Positions 13,601 to 21,688 of a DNA stretch of 40,738 nucleotides are shown here, piece by piece. Position numbers and translations under genes: made by a program. This DNA is from Paludibacteraceae bacterium (GTDB lineage Bacteria; Bacteroidota; Bacteroidia; Bacteroidales; Paludibacteraceae), in the NCBI GenBank assembly GCA_017471285.1, contig JAFUUZ010000004.1:1-40738 (forward strand), written 5' to 3'. How positions within the stretch are numbered: position 1 is the first letter of the stretch; each line of letters starts with the position of its first letter. Below the pieces are notes generated by a model, which was not told where the DNA came from, did not search any database, and saw only the letters and a program-made list of their open reading frames with translations.

Positions 13601-14207
13601 GATAGACGGGTTGGAACTCACGCAATTCATCAAGAAGAACCCGGACTTCGATTTCATACCCGTGATCCTGCTGACCGCCAAGACGGCTATTGAGAGCCGC
13701 CTGCAGGCACTGGAATACGGAGCGGACGACTACGTAACCAAGCCTTTCGAACCGGAATACCTGCGTGCGCGAGTACATAATATTCTTCTCCAGCGCGAAC
13801 AGCTGGAGCACAGCTACCGCCAGCGTCTGATGAGGCTGGAATCGCCCAAGACGGAAGAACCGATCCCCGGAGACACATTCCTCGCCAAACTGCTGGATGT
13901 GATGGAGCGGCAGATGGACAATAACACCCTGACCGTGGACGAACTGGTAGAAGAGATGGGCATGGGCAGGACTGTCTTCTTCAACAAACTGAAGAACATG
14001 ACCGGTCTCAGTCCGGTGGAGTTCATCCGCGAGATGCGTATCAAACGGGCGGCGCAGCTGCTCGAAGAACGGCAATACAACATCACGGAGGTCACCTACA
14101 TGGTAGGTATGAACGACAGCCGCTATTTCGCCAAATGTTTCAAGAACACCTACGGCGTCACACCGAGCGAATACCGTCGCACCGCGCAGGAAAAAGGAGG
14201 CAAATAG
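10650..14207 (+). CDS. Hybrid two-component system sensor-regulator (HTCS)
   Basis: A single 1185-residue protein that senses in the periplasm and regulates transcription in the cytoplasm. It has a signal peptide (1-~19), two seven-bladed propeller-type sensor regions (~25-520, repeated DGLNRFDGYRF or GxMWIATYDGGV forms), a Y_Y_Y domain (~540-610, ending RHGRYVFHVRSTNREG) and a transmembrane helix (~627-650). Then come a histidine kinase with SHELRTPLT (phospho-acceptor His675), N box NLLSNAFKF, DEGVGIAPD and GTGIGMNL; a receiver with Asp936-Asp937, phospho-acceptor Asp979 and Lys1031; and a C-terminal AraC helix-turn-helix ending GVTPSEYRR. HTCS proteins usually control polysaccharide use genes nearby. 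None are here; cell-envelope genes follow 6 bp downstream, so its target is unclear. Confidence 0.95.
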   Translation: MKRFLLFLLLFFATLGMSAKEHYVVQHYSIKDGMSQNTVMAIMQDKQGFMWFGTWDGLNRFDGYRFEVFKAMSQGEAAQVNNRVTLIYEDEAERIWWSTYDGHYYRITADRKSTVEQPFDSLPEGMLVKMNETEKRTKVDSRGVIWQADDSNGIMRYRYGQWKRFTPPLDSRYAGGLRWNFFLLEDNQGRTWVNPTGGGWSYYDPEKDELVYPIEGLTNMIHTAYLDRDGQMWIATYDGGVDCVNMDPTPYQLHDMRKSARDNGEVRAFALKKDGEIVTLVKSETAIYCAMETSHGMLYGTKGRGLIDANGKTIPTSHPDIYDIEEGVDGSLYVATYGDGVNILKWNGTGWSQPEVIGQGMKVRDIEMVDDDLWCGTTTGILLVNTSTMRSTVIPSYDIRAIYYDGHERLWLGSFGGGLFTLAPKDPKLELTRVQTFHDIILSLTGDGKNLWFTSESNIAQLNLETGNLYYYDALDGEQNTYFTEAEALRTPDGQILFGYSNGYCSFDPTRIRRSTSVPPMRITRIEAQDEELSGDTITIAHGSNVTIEYAAMDLTGSHKIVYAYKMDGIDKEWLYAKEVRRVTYNNMRHGRYVFHVRSTNREGSDVDNEKTLVIYVEKPTWLSWWAIMLYILGLLIIIGITAYSVSIYNELRQKVLVEQQVTDIKLRFFTNISHELRTPLTLIVAPIENILQNERISQSVRSQLEIVQSNGQRMLRMVNQLLEFRKVQNQKMKLKLRQTLLSELVEETSANFRKEAYDKHIHFEIENRAEDSTVWVDRERMDTILWNLLSNAFKFTPAGKSIRVIVDSKPGFVTLAVQDEGVGIAPDKRNVLFERFSSNNELNNTGVTGTGIGMNLTKELVDLHHGYIEVESELGKGTTITILLHTGKEHFGNDVEFIADDASAVQTDTPPTFEDKLELLEQEQQDNTRTILVVDDSADMRNFLAKILSHDYHVETAADGEEAEHIIRTKPIDLVVTDLMMPKIDGLELTQFIKKNPDFDFIPVILLTAKTAIESRLQALEYGADDYVTKPFEPEYLRARVHNILLQREQLEHSYRQRLMRLESPKTEEPIPGDTFLAKLLDVMERQMDNNTLTVDELVEEMGMGRTVFFNKLKNMTGLSPVEFIREMRIKRAAQLLEERQYNITEVTYMVGMNDSRYFAKCFKNTYGVTPSEYRRTAQEKGGK

Positions 14208-14213
14208 AAGCGT

Positions 14214-14735
14214 ATGAAAAGCGGAAAAATCATCCTGTGGTGTATCGCTATGCTGATAGCGGGATGCGGACCTCAGAACCCGCAGATCCCGAGCCAGCGC
14301 AAGAGTCGTCCGCCTGAGCCGGACAGCACCCAGTTGGCGGTCATGGAGCTGAACATGCAGTTAGCCCAGGCGGCGGACGAGCAGTTAGCCGCTCTGGTGC
14401 AGAAGCAAGAGGAGGCATACGCGCTGTATAACGGCGGCGCATGGGCTGCCATCATCGAGCGCGGAGACATAGACCGGCCTATGCCGAGAATGGGAGAGGA
14501 ATGTGCCGTACACCTGAAGGTCTTCGCGCTGGACGGACGGATGCTGGAGGACAGCGAAGGAACCTATTGTATCGGGAAGATGGAACTGCCTGCCGCCGTT
14601 GACACCAACATACGCGAATGGCACCACGGATGCCGGGTGAAGATGTATGCGCCCTGGTATTCCGCTTACGGGATAAGGGGGACCAGAAACATCCCTCCAT
14701 ATGAAAACGTACTAATTGAAATAGAGTTAAGATAA
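14214..14735 (+). CDS. FKBP-type peptidyl-prolyl isomerase-like lipoprotein
   Basis: A 173-residue lipoprotein. The signal ends at lipobox LIAGC with Cys18 as the lipidated residue. A helical, Gln/Ala-rich linker (~45-75) is followed by an FKBP-like domain (~90-173). The family signature is seen near the end: an acyl-chain-binding strand (RVKMYAPWYSAYG), then RNIPPYENVLIEIEL, equal to the AYGxxG-x-IPP-x-x-x-L-x-F-x-I-x-L pattern. The middle of the domain is short, and activity may be low or lost. It begins 6 bp after the sensor gene, and the next gene starts immediately after its stop. With the DUF4827 protein and glmM this is a gene group I recall as typical of Bacteroides. Confidence 0.8.
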   Translation: MKSGKIILWCIAMLIAGCGPQNPQIPSQRKSRPPEPDSTQLAVMELNMQLAQAADEQLAALVQKQEEAYALYNGGAWAAIIERGDIDRPMPRMGEECAVHLKVFALDGRMLEDSEGTYCIGKMELPAAVDTNIREWHHGCRVKMYAPWYSAYGIRGTRNIPPYENVLIEIELR

Positions 14736-15314
14736 ATGAAAAAGAGTATTTTATTATGGCTGATAGGGGTCGTGATCATCGCTGCGGGATGCAACAGCAA
14801 CACCTATTCCCGGCTCCGCGACAAAGAAGACAGACTGATTGCGAACTATCTCAGCCGGAACAACTACACGATTGTGACGGAAGAACCGGACGACAACCAT
14901 GTATGGGGAGAAAAAGAGTTCTACAAAGTGAAGGGAGTGGATAACCTCTATTTCCGCCTCATCTCGCGCGGCGACTCGGTGCTGGTTGACACCCTGAGCG
15001 ACGGCAAAAAGGACACCCTGGACCTGAGTATCGTAGCGAACGATGTTATTATCGCGCGGTACAAACGATGGGAACTGACAGAAAACGCCGATACACTCAG
15101 TTACTGGACTACCCTGGAGCAGGCTTATCCGTATGAATTCCATTATCTGAACACCACCGAATGCGAGGCTGTGGCATGGCATCTGGCTGTAGGACTGATG
15201 GAATATCCTAACTCCGTATGCGAGATTATCGTACCCAGCAAATTAGGTTTCTCCGCAGAGCAGAGCACCGTAACACCATATGCATATATTTTAAAAATCA
15301 ACGTAAAACCATGA
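14736..15314 (+). CDS. DUF4827-type lipoprotein
   Basis: A 192-residue lipoprotein (lipobox IIAAGC, Cys19). It has a short helical stretch (YSRLRDKEDRLIANYLSRNN, ~23-42) typical of the start of DUF4827 proteins, followed by a beta-rich domain that ends YAYILKINVK. The domain's end and its position next to an FKBP lipoprotein suggest that it is a divergent FKBP-like fold; this is inference. Its ATG follows the previous stop directly, and its TGA overlaps the ATG of glmM (ATGA), so the three genes are translationally coupled. The function is unknown, probably in the envelope. Confidence 0.75.
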   Translation: MKKSILLWLIGVVIIAAGCNSNTYSRLRDKEDRLIANYLSRNNYTIVTEEPDDNHVWGEKEFYKVKGVDNLYFRLISRGDSVLVDTLSDGKKDTLDLSIVANDVIIARYKRWELTENADTLSYWTTLEQAYPYEFHYLNTTECEAVAWHLAVGLMEYPNSVCEIIVPSKLGFSAEQSTVTPYAYILKINVKP

Positions 15315-16684
15315 GTTTAGTAAAAAGTATTTCCGGTATCCGCGGTACTATCGGCGGTCGTGTGGGAGAGGGTCTCAACCCGGTAGATATCGTTCGTTTC
15401 ACCGCCGCTTATGCTACGCAGCGCCGCGCTGCCATGCCGGAGAACAATAAGATTGTAGTAGGACGCGATGCGCGGTTGAGCGGACAGATGGTAGAACAGA
15501 TCGTCTGCGGCACCCTCATGGGAATGGGATATGATGTAGTGAACATCGGGCTGGCTACCACGCCGACTACCGAACTGGCTGTTACCGGCGAAAAAGCAGC
15601 GGGAGGTATCATCCTGACTGCCAGCCATAACCCCAAGCAATGGAACGCGCTCAAACTGCTGAACGAGAAAGGCGAGTTCCTGAATGATGCAGAAGGCAAA
15701 GGCGTATTAGCCATCGCAGAGAAAGAGGATTTCTGTTTCGCGGAAGTGGATGACCTGGGGCATATGACGAACAAAGACTATCTGCCCTACCATATAGAGC
15801 AGGTGCTGAAACTGAAACTGGTGGACACAGAGGCTATCAGAAAACATCATTTCACCGTAGCTGTCGATTGCGTCAACTCGGTGGGAGGATTAGCCATTCC
15901 GGCTATCTTACGAGCCGTAGGAGTGGAGAATATCATCGAACTGAACTGTACACCTGACGGACGTTTCCCGCATAACCCGGAACCGCTGCCACAGCATCTG
16001 ACCCAGATCAGCGATTTGCTCAAGAGCGGCAAAGCCGATGTCGGGTTTGTAGTGGACCCCGATGTGGACCGGTTAGCGATCATATGCGAGAACGGAGATA
16101 TGTTCGGCGAAGAATACACGCTGGTCAGCGTGGCTGATTATGTCCTGCGCCATACGCCGGGTAACACCGTCAGCAACATGTCTTCCACCCGTGCGCTGAG
16201 TGATGTGACTAAATCGCACGGCGGCGAATACAGCGCCAGCGCGGTAGGGGAAGTGAACGTGGTAGCGGAGATGAAACGCGTAGGTGCGGTCATCGGAGGA
16301 GAAGGAAACGGAGGAGTGATCTATCCCGAATGCCATTATGGAAGAGACGCCCTGGTAGGTATCGCGCTCTTCCTGAGTTATCTGGCACAACTCAACATCA
16401 AAGTGAGTGAACTCAGACGGACATTACCCGATTACTGCATCAGCAAGAACCGCATAGACCTGACTCCGGATACGGATGTAGATGCTATTCTGGCAAAGGT
16501 CAAAGAGCTGTATAAGAACGAGCGTGTGAATGACCGCGACGGAGTGAAGATTGATTTCGCGGACGGATGGGTTCACCTGCGCAAATCGAATACCGAGCCG
16601 ATCATACGTGTCTATTCCGAGGCAGCGACGATGGAAGAGGCAAACAGACTGGCACAGAGTGTAATGAAAGTAATCAGAGAGTAA
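15311..16684 (+). CDS. glmM: Phosphoglucosamine mutase
   Basis: Converts glucosamine-6-phosphate to glucosamine-1-phosphate for UDP-GlcNAc, the precursor of peptidoglycan and lipid A. A 457-residue alpha-D-phosphohexomutase. It shows the active-site TASHNP with phospho-Ser105, the metal loop VDPDVDRLA (~244-252), the sugar-binding loop EGNGGVIYP (~330) and the phosphate-binding SNTEPIIRVYSEA near the end. The start at 15311 was chosen because family members begin MSLVKSISGIRGTIGG and because it gives the ATGA overlap with the previous gene. The same reaction class includes phosphomannomutase; GlmM is favoured by sequence form and neighbours. lpxB, which uses UDP-GlcNAc-derived substrate, follows. 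Confidence 0.88.
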   Translation: MSLVKSISGIRGTIGGRVGEGLNPVDIVRFTAAYATQRRAAMPENNKIVVGRDARLSGQMVEQIVCGTLMGMGYDVVNIGLATTPTTELAVTGEKAAGGIILTASHNPKQWNALKLLNEKGEFLNDAEGKGVLAIAEKEDFCFAEVDDLGHMTNKDYLPYHIEQVLKLKLVDTEAIRKHHFTVAVDCVNSVGGLAIPAILRAVGVENIIELNCTPDGRFPHNPEPLPQHLTQISDLLKSGKADVGFVVDPDVDRLAIICENGDMFGEEYTLVSVADYVLRHTPGNTVSNMSSTRALSDVTKSHGGEYSASAVGEVNVVAEMKRVGAVIGGEGNGGVIYPECHYGRDALVGIALFLSYLAQLNIKVSELRRTLPDYCISKNRIDLTPDTDVDAILAKVKELYKNERVNDRDGVKIDFADGWVHLRKSNTEPIIRVYSEAATMEEANRLAQSVMKVIRE

Positions 16685-16720
16685 GCAAAGAGTAGAGCGG
16701 CTAACCTGTCTCTCAATGCC

Positions 16721-16753
16721 AGACAATAGCTAGACCATACCTAGACAATACCT
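16721..16753 (+). repeat. Three 11-bp repeats before lpxB
   Basis: Units AGACAATAGCT, AGACCATACCT and AGACAATACCT are adjacent in the 81-bp glmM-lpxB gap. Confidence 0.8.
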
Positions 16754-16765
16754 ATACTCTGCAGC

Positions 16766-17881
16766 ATGGCTAAGTATTACCTCATAGCAGGCGAAGCGTC
16801 CGGCGAGATGCACGCTGCCGCACTGATAAAACAGATGGCGGAGAGTGACCCTGAAGCGGTGTTCGCCGGAATGGGAGGAGACAGGATGAGTGCCGCCGGA
16901 TGCCGCCTGTACCGGCATATCCGGAACATGGCGTTTATGGGTTTCGCCGCGGTAATCAGCCATTGGCGCGAGGTGAGAGAGAACTTCCGCATCGCGCGGC
17001 AATCATTAGTGGAGGAAAAGCCGGATGTACTGATTCTCATTGATTACCCTTCCTTCAACCTGCGGATGGCGAAGTTCTGCCGACACCATCTGCCGCAAAC
17101 AAAAATATACTATTATATTCCGCCCAAAGTATGGGCATGGAAACGAAGGAGAATACACTCGATAGCACGCTTATGCGACGAGGTGCTCGGTATCTTCCCC
17201 TTCGAGCCAGGCTTCTATGCCCGATACGGCTATCGCTGCACGTATGTGGGCAACCCGACGGCAGAGGCCATTGACAGCCTCATGCCAAGGAGAAAGGGCG
17301 AAAAGGGAGAGAGACAAAAGATCATCGCCCTTCTCCCCGGCTCCCGTCCTACAGAGATCAGCCATTGCCTGCCGCGGATGACAGACGCCGCAAGGCGGTT
17401 CCGGGAATACAAGATTGTGGTATGCGCCGCGCCGAACATAGAGGATAGTTTCTATATTCCTTATTTACGCGCGGGCGAAACGCTCACGCGCGAGACCTAT
17501 GAGACCCTGAGGCATGCCTCTGCGGCTGTCGTCAATTCCGGTACGGCTACGCTCGAAACGGCATTGCTGGGTTGCCCGCAAGTGGCGGTGTATCATCTGG
17601 CATGCTCGAAAGGGATAGGTCTGATCCGCTCATGGGCGCAACCCCTGCTCTTCTCTATTCGTCATTTCACGCTGGTAAACATCATCTCCGGCAGGGAGGT
17701 CATCAGGGAATTTATAGCGGATGAGTTCACCGTAGAGAATATCACCCGTGAGATAGCACAGATCTTAACCGACGAGACCTATAAAAAAGAGATGCTCGCT
17801 TCTTACGAACATCTCCATTCTCTTCTGGGGTCTCTGCCCGCCTCTGCCACTGCAGCCCGGATCATCACATCGAGACCATAA
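16766..17881 (+). CDS. lpxB: Lipid-A-disaccharide synthase
   Basis: Joins UDP-2,3-diacylglucosamine and lipid X to make the lipid A disaccharide, at the inner face of the inner membrane. 371 residues, near the family length. It begins MAKYYLIAGEASGEMHAA (the family signature GEASGDxxGA with E-M-H here), then MGGDRM, MAFMGFAAVISHW, YYIPPKVWAWKRRR (~115-128), IIALLPGSRPTEI (~190-202) and NSGTATLETALLG (~254-266). A short K/E/R-rich stretch before IIALLPGSR (~173-187) is encoded by purine-rich repeat-like DNA and may be a small insert. Its last 17 bp overlap, tail to tail, the last bases of the minus-strand small membrane gene. Confidence 0.92.
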   Translation: MAKYYLIAGEASGEMHAAALIKQMAESDPEAVFAGMGGDRMSAAGCRLYRHIRNMAFMGFAAVISHWREVRENFRIARQSLVEEKPDVLILIDYPSFNLRMAKFCRHHLPQTKIYYYIPPKVWAWKRRRIHSIARLCDEVLGIFPFEPGFYARYGYRCTYVGNPTAEAIDSLMPRRKGEKGERQKIIALLPGSRPTEISHCLPRMTDAARRFREYKIVVCAAPNIEDSFYIPYLRAGETLTRETYETLRHASAAVVNSGTATLETALLGCPQVAVYHLACSKGIGLIRSWAQPLLFSIRHFTLVNIISGREVIREFIADEFTVENITREIAQILTDETYKKEMLASYEHLHSLLGSLPASATAARIITSRP

Positions 17882-18143
17882 GCGCCGCCAGTACATACGG
17901 CATAGCTCCGGCAAGCACTCCTTTGCTGAGTCTCCATGTATCTGTGGTATAGAAGACGAAGATCAGAGCCAGATCGGGAAAAACACTCACCAACAGCAGT
18001 TTGGCCAATACCCCGCCTGCTTGGAACTGCAATGTCTGCAGCGGATACCAGAGATTCATCACCTCGATATAGGTCAGTCCGAAAGCCGCCGGCAGCAGCA
18101 AGCCTATAAGGATTCCTATCCAATATCTGTCAAAGCGATCCAT
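17865..18143 (-). CDS. Small integral membrane protein downstream of surE
   Basis: A 92-residue protein of about three hydrophobic helices (residues ~8-28, ~42-62, ~72-92) beginning MDRFDRYWIGILIGLLLPAAF. The open frame continues upstream, but the ATG at 18143 is the one followed by a membrane protein, and it overlaps the end of surE by 14 bp, which implies coupling. I recall short membrane proteins of this kind beside surE and lpxB in other Bacteroidales, without a known function. Its end overlaps the end of lpxB on the opposite strand. Confidence 0.75.
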   Translation of the reverse strand: MDRFDRYWIGILIGLLLPAAFGLTYIEVMNLWYPLQTLQFQAGGVLAKLLLVSVFPDLALIFVFYTTDTWRLSKGVLAGAMPYVLAALMVSM

Positions 18144-18870
18144 AATCTGTCCAGTCCAAAGAAAGCGGCGTGATTGCCAGCAACTGGTGCTCCATCGCCC
18201 ATATATCCGTATCCGTGGCAGACGGTTCGTCATTCACAAAACAACCGCCGAGTTTCCAACCTTTCAGTACTCCTTCCGGCACCTGGTCCAGCGGAACCAA
18301 CTCGTTCGCCCAATGGCCCACGCATTGGCGTGTCCACCGGATTCCCTCTATTTCACCTTCCGGGGCGTTGATATTGAAAACCGTACGGGGAGCTATGCCC
18401 TCTTCATACAGATGCTGCGTCACCTCCACCAGGAAAGGCTGCAACCAATGCAGATCGACGTCCATGGCATGGCTGTCTATCGACCATCCTATTGCCGGAA
18501 TACCTTTCTCCGCTGCTACGAAACAAGCACCAATGGTACCGGAATACATTGCATTGACTGCCGCATTGGACCCGTGGTTGATACCGGAAACGACCAGATC
18601 TATCTGCGTGTCCGGGAAGATATATTCCCGGGCTATTTTGATACAGTCAGCCGGCGTGCCGTTCGTCACATAGACATCCGCCCCGTTGAGATCATGATCC
18701 TCTATACGCCGCACATAGATAGGGCTCTCCACTGTGATAGAAACAGCCTTACCGCTTCGCGGACCATCGGGACAAATAACGGTTACTTGCCCCAGTCTGG
18801 TCATTTCCTTGGCTAAGAGACGGATTCCGGCAGTGCCCCAACCGTCATCGTTAACTACTACGATGTTCAT
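18130..18870 (-). CDS. surE: 5'/3'-nucleotidase SurE
   Basis: A metal-dependent nucleoside monophosphatase linked in other bacteria to stationary-phase survival and stress. 246 residues. The metal ligands are all present: Asp8 and Asp9 (VNDDG), Ser39 (GPRSGK) and Asn98 (SGINHGSN). The substrate region VTNGTPADC (~68-76) and the tetramer-forming AMYSGTIGACFVAAEKGIP (~107-125) are also seen. It is the fourth gene of the rsfS-ftsH-M16 cluster, 10 bp after the protease gene, and its stop overlaps the start of the next gene. Confidence 0.93.
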   Translation of the reverse strand: MNIVVVNDDGWGTAGIRLLAKEMTRLGQVTVICPDGPRSGKAVSITVESPIYVRRIEDHDLNGADVYVTNGTPADCIKIAREYIFPDTQIDLVVSGINHGSNAAVNAMYSGTIGACFVAAEKGIPAIGWSIDSHAMDVDLHWLQPFLVEVTQHLYEEGIAPRTVFNINAPEGEIEGIRWTRQCVGHWANELVPLDQVPEGVLKGWKLGGCFVNDEPSATDTDIWAMEHQLLAITPLSLDWTDYGSL

Positions 18871-18880
18871 CTGTCATGCA

Positions 18881-21688
18881 TCAGTTTTCGGGAAACATTA
18901 CTACTTCCAGTACGTTACCGGCTTTCACAAGTTCCTTGAGCGTGTTTTGAACCGTCTCGGCGGTGATCGCCTCTACCGCTGCTTTATAATTGCGGATATT
19001 ATTCTCGCCGTACATATAGTACATATAAAGCGACTGGCGCCAATAACCATTCTTTTCCAGATCTTCCTGGAAATCCTTCAGCATCGATTCCTTCTCTTTC
19101 TGCAGGTCTGATGCCAGCGGACCGTTGGCGATAATCGAATCTACTTCCTCATAGATAATCTCCATCAGCCGCGCCTGTTTTTTAGGATCCGTATCGAACT
19201 GCATCAGCAGACCTGCCTCCGGAGCAGGCAGTATATTCATATAGCCGTAGGTTCCTACACCGTACGAACCGCCTTCACGCTCACGGATAGACTCCAGATA
19301 ACGCGTAGAGAGGATACGGCCGATCATCTCCATATTCAGATCGTTCGCCATCGAATAAGGCATGTCGTATGAGGTGAACTGGATACGGTTTGAAGCCGTT
19401 GTTGTCTCCATCGGACGGGTGAAATAGTTCTTCTGTCTGCCGGGCGCTACTGTCACATGATGGTCGATTATCTCTTCATGCCGGCATTTCTTGGTCTTCA
19501 ATCCGCCCAGCCACTGACAGAACAGATCCTTCACTTTCTGATCGTCCGGATTGATGTTTCCTACAAAGATGAAGGTGAAGTCAGCGGGGTTGGCAAAGCG
19601 TGCCTTATATACCTCAAGCGCTTTGTCCAGCGATATTTTCTCCAGCATCTCGTTATTCACCAGCACGGTACGCTCAGAATGGTTGGTACTCATCAACTGG
19701 ATCGAATCCGAGAACGCCGTCTTGGGATTCTTGTCACGGTTCGCCAGTTGGTTCTTCAGCAGCCCCATCATGGTCTCATAGGCTTGTTCATCGCGGCGCG
19801 GGGAAGTGAAATAGAGATATGTCAATTGCAGCATCGTCTCCAGATCCTTCACGGACGAAGAACCGTGCATCCGCTCTATATTCTCCGATATCTCGGGGTT
19901 GACGGACACCGTCTTACCTGTCAATGCTTTCTCCAACTGGGTGGCGTTGAACCGGCCTATACCGGACATACCGATGACCGATGTAGCCACTTGTGCCGAA
20001 GGCAGATCGGCGGTCTTAACCTGCGACAAACCGCCCTTCGAGAAGCCTTGCATCAAGATCTCGTCCGCCTTGAAATCCGTAGGATGGAAGACTACCTTGA
20101 TACCGTTAGAAAGCACCCATTCCGTAGCCTCTATATCCTCGTTGTAACGGAACGATTTGATTTTCCCTTTGCGCGGCAGTTTCTTCACCAGTTCGCTGTC
20201 AAAAGCCTCTTCTACCGGAGCTTCTATAGCCAATTCGCTCTGGTGCGCCAGCGAAGCAAGGATTGTTTCCTCGGAAGGGATATTCACGCCCTCTTTCTCG
20301 GGACCGGAGATCGCTACGGTGGGGTTGGCATGAATCAGCGATTTTGCCACGTTGTTCACCGTTTCGAGCGATACCATGGGCAGCACCGCCTGGGTGAATT
20401 CATATTCCCACTGTGCACCGGGCATGGATTCGCCATTCTCGAAATGCCGTATGCACTCACGCGCCAAAGTGATGTTCTTGCGGGTGTTGCGCTCGTTGTA
20501 ATACTTGTCCATCGCGTTCATCTTCTCGCTCTTCACGCGGTCTAACTCGCTCTGCGTAAAGCCGTAACGGTGCATCTTCTCCAACTGCAGCAACAGGTCG
20601 TTATAGGCTTCCGTCTCGCGTCCCTCTTTAGGAATGGACACTCCATAGAAAGCATCCATCTTTTTAGCCGCGGAACCGTAATAACACCCGGCTCCCGCAA
20701 AAGAAGCCTTCGGGTCAAGCGCCAACTCCGCAAAACGGTTGTCCAGCATGTCGCACACCAGTCCGCGCACAAGATTAAGCATATATTCCTGTGCCGTCCC
20801 TTGCAGTACCTGCGGTAATTGGTCGAACTTGTACTCTATCGTGATGCGGCTGCCCTGAGCCTCTTTGTCCGTCACGATAGCCACCAGAGGCTTGTCGTTA
20901 TGATTCACCGTATAGATAGGACGCTCGCCGTAATTCGTACGACGCGGCACATCCGCCCACAGCGATTTGATCTTCGCCTCGATGCTGTCCACGTTGATAT
21001 CACCTACTACGATGATAGCCTGGTTATCCGGGCCGTACCATTTATGATAATAGTCACGGAGTGCCTGATAATCAAAGTTATTGATTACGGCTGTATCCCC
21101 TATGACATCGCGTTTGGCATACTGCGTACCGGGGTACATCTTGGCGTTCATCTCTTTCCAGATACGGCGCTGCGCCGTGCGGCCCGTACGCCATTCCTCA
21201 AGAATCACTCCGCGTTCGGCATCTATCTCCTCCGGCAGAAGCAGCAAGCCGCAGCTCCAGTCGTGCATCACGAGCAAGGCGCTATCCACAATCCCGCTGC
21301 GATAAGTAGGCACATCCGAGAGACGATAGACCGTCTCGTCGATAGAGGTGTACGCATTGATGTTACCTCCGAAATTGACACCTACTGATTCAAAATAATT
21401 GATGATCCCTTTACCCGGGAAATGCTGCGTACCGTTAAACGCCATATGCTCCAGAAAATGGGCAAGACCGTTTTGATGATCCTCTTCGAGGATTGCACCT
21501 ACGGCTTGCGCGATATGGAACTCCGCACGTTGTTTGGGTTGTTCGTTGTGACGGATGTAGTAAGTCAATCCATTGTCCAGTTTGCCGTAGCGGACATCAG
21601 GATCCATCGGCAATTTCTCCGGTGCCTCTTGGGCGGACACCATTATTGCTGCGCTGAGCAGTAATAAGTTAAGCAGTAGTTTATTCAT
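18881..21688 (-). CDS. Secreted M16 family zinc protease (pitrilysin-like)
   Basis: A 935-residue M16 protease with a signal peptide (~1-19, ending MVSAQ). The inverted zinc motif HFLEH is at His77-x-x-Glu80-His81, and the third ligand Glu158 comes 76 residues later (AERGV), so the N-terminal domain is catalytic. The second half is the inactive M16 domain, with an R/Y region near the end (SIREREGGSYGVGTYGY, ~835-851). It is probably periplasmic and degrades peptides. The ATG at 21688 was chosen for the signal peptide; it overlaps the TAA of ftsH in ATGAATAA. Pairing a periplasmic protease with FtsH in one operon fits a shared role in envelope protein turnover. Confidence 0.92.
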   Translation of the reverse strand: MNKLLLNLLLLSAAIMVSAQEAPEKLPMDPDVRYGKLDNGLTYYIRHNEQPKQRAEFHIAQAVGAILEEDHQNGLAHFLEHMAFNGTQHFPGKGIINYFESVGVNFGGNINAYTSIDETVYRLSDVPTYRSGIVDSALLVMHDWSCGLLLLPEEIDAERGVILEEWRTGRTAQRRIWKEMNAKMYPGTQYAKRDVIGDTAVINNFDYQALRDYYHKWYGPDNQAIIVVGDINVDSIEAKIKSLWADVPRRTNYGERPIYTVNHNDKPLVAIVTDKEAQGSRITIEYKFDQLPQVLQGTAQEYMLNLVRGLVCDMLDNRFAELALDPKASFAGAGCYYGSAAKKMDAFYGVSIPKEGRETEAYNDLLLQLEKMHRYGFTQSELDRVKSEKMNAMDKYYNERNTRKNITLARECIRHFENGESMPGAQWEYEFTQAVLPMVSLETVNNVAKSLIHANPTVAISGPEKEGVNIPSEETILASLAHQSELAIEAPVEEAFDSELVKKLPRKGKIKSFRYNEDIEATEWVLSNGIKVVFHPTDFKADEILMQGFSKGGLSQVKTADLPSAQVATSVIGMSGIGRFNATQLEKALTGKTVSVNPEISENIERMHGSSSVKDLETMLQLTYLYFTSPRRDEQAYETMMGLLKNQLANRDKNPKTAFSDSIQLMSTNHSERTVLVNNEMLEKISLDKALEVYKARFANPADFTFIFVGNINPDDQKVKDLFCQWLGGLKTKKCRHEEIIDHHVTVAPGRQKNYFTRPMETTTASNRIQFTSYDMPYSMANDLNMEMIGRILSTRYLESIREREGGSYGVGTYGYMNILPAPEAGLLMQFDTDPKKQARLMEIIYEEVDSIIANGPLASDLQKEKESMLKDFQEDLEKNGYWRQSLYMYYMYGENNIRNYKAAVEAITAETVQNTLKELVKAGNVLEVVMFPEN

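Noticed and set aside
17281-17330. Repeat insert in lpxB
   Set aside because: Purine-rich and faintly 7-base periodic, but too irregular to count, and the protein has normal length.
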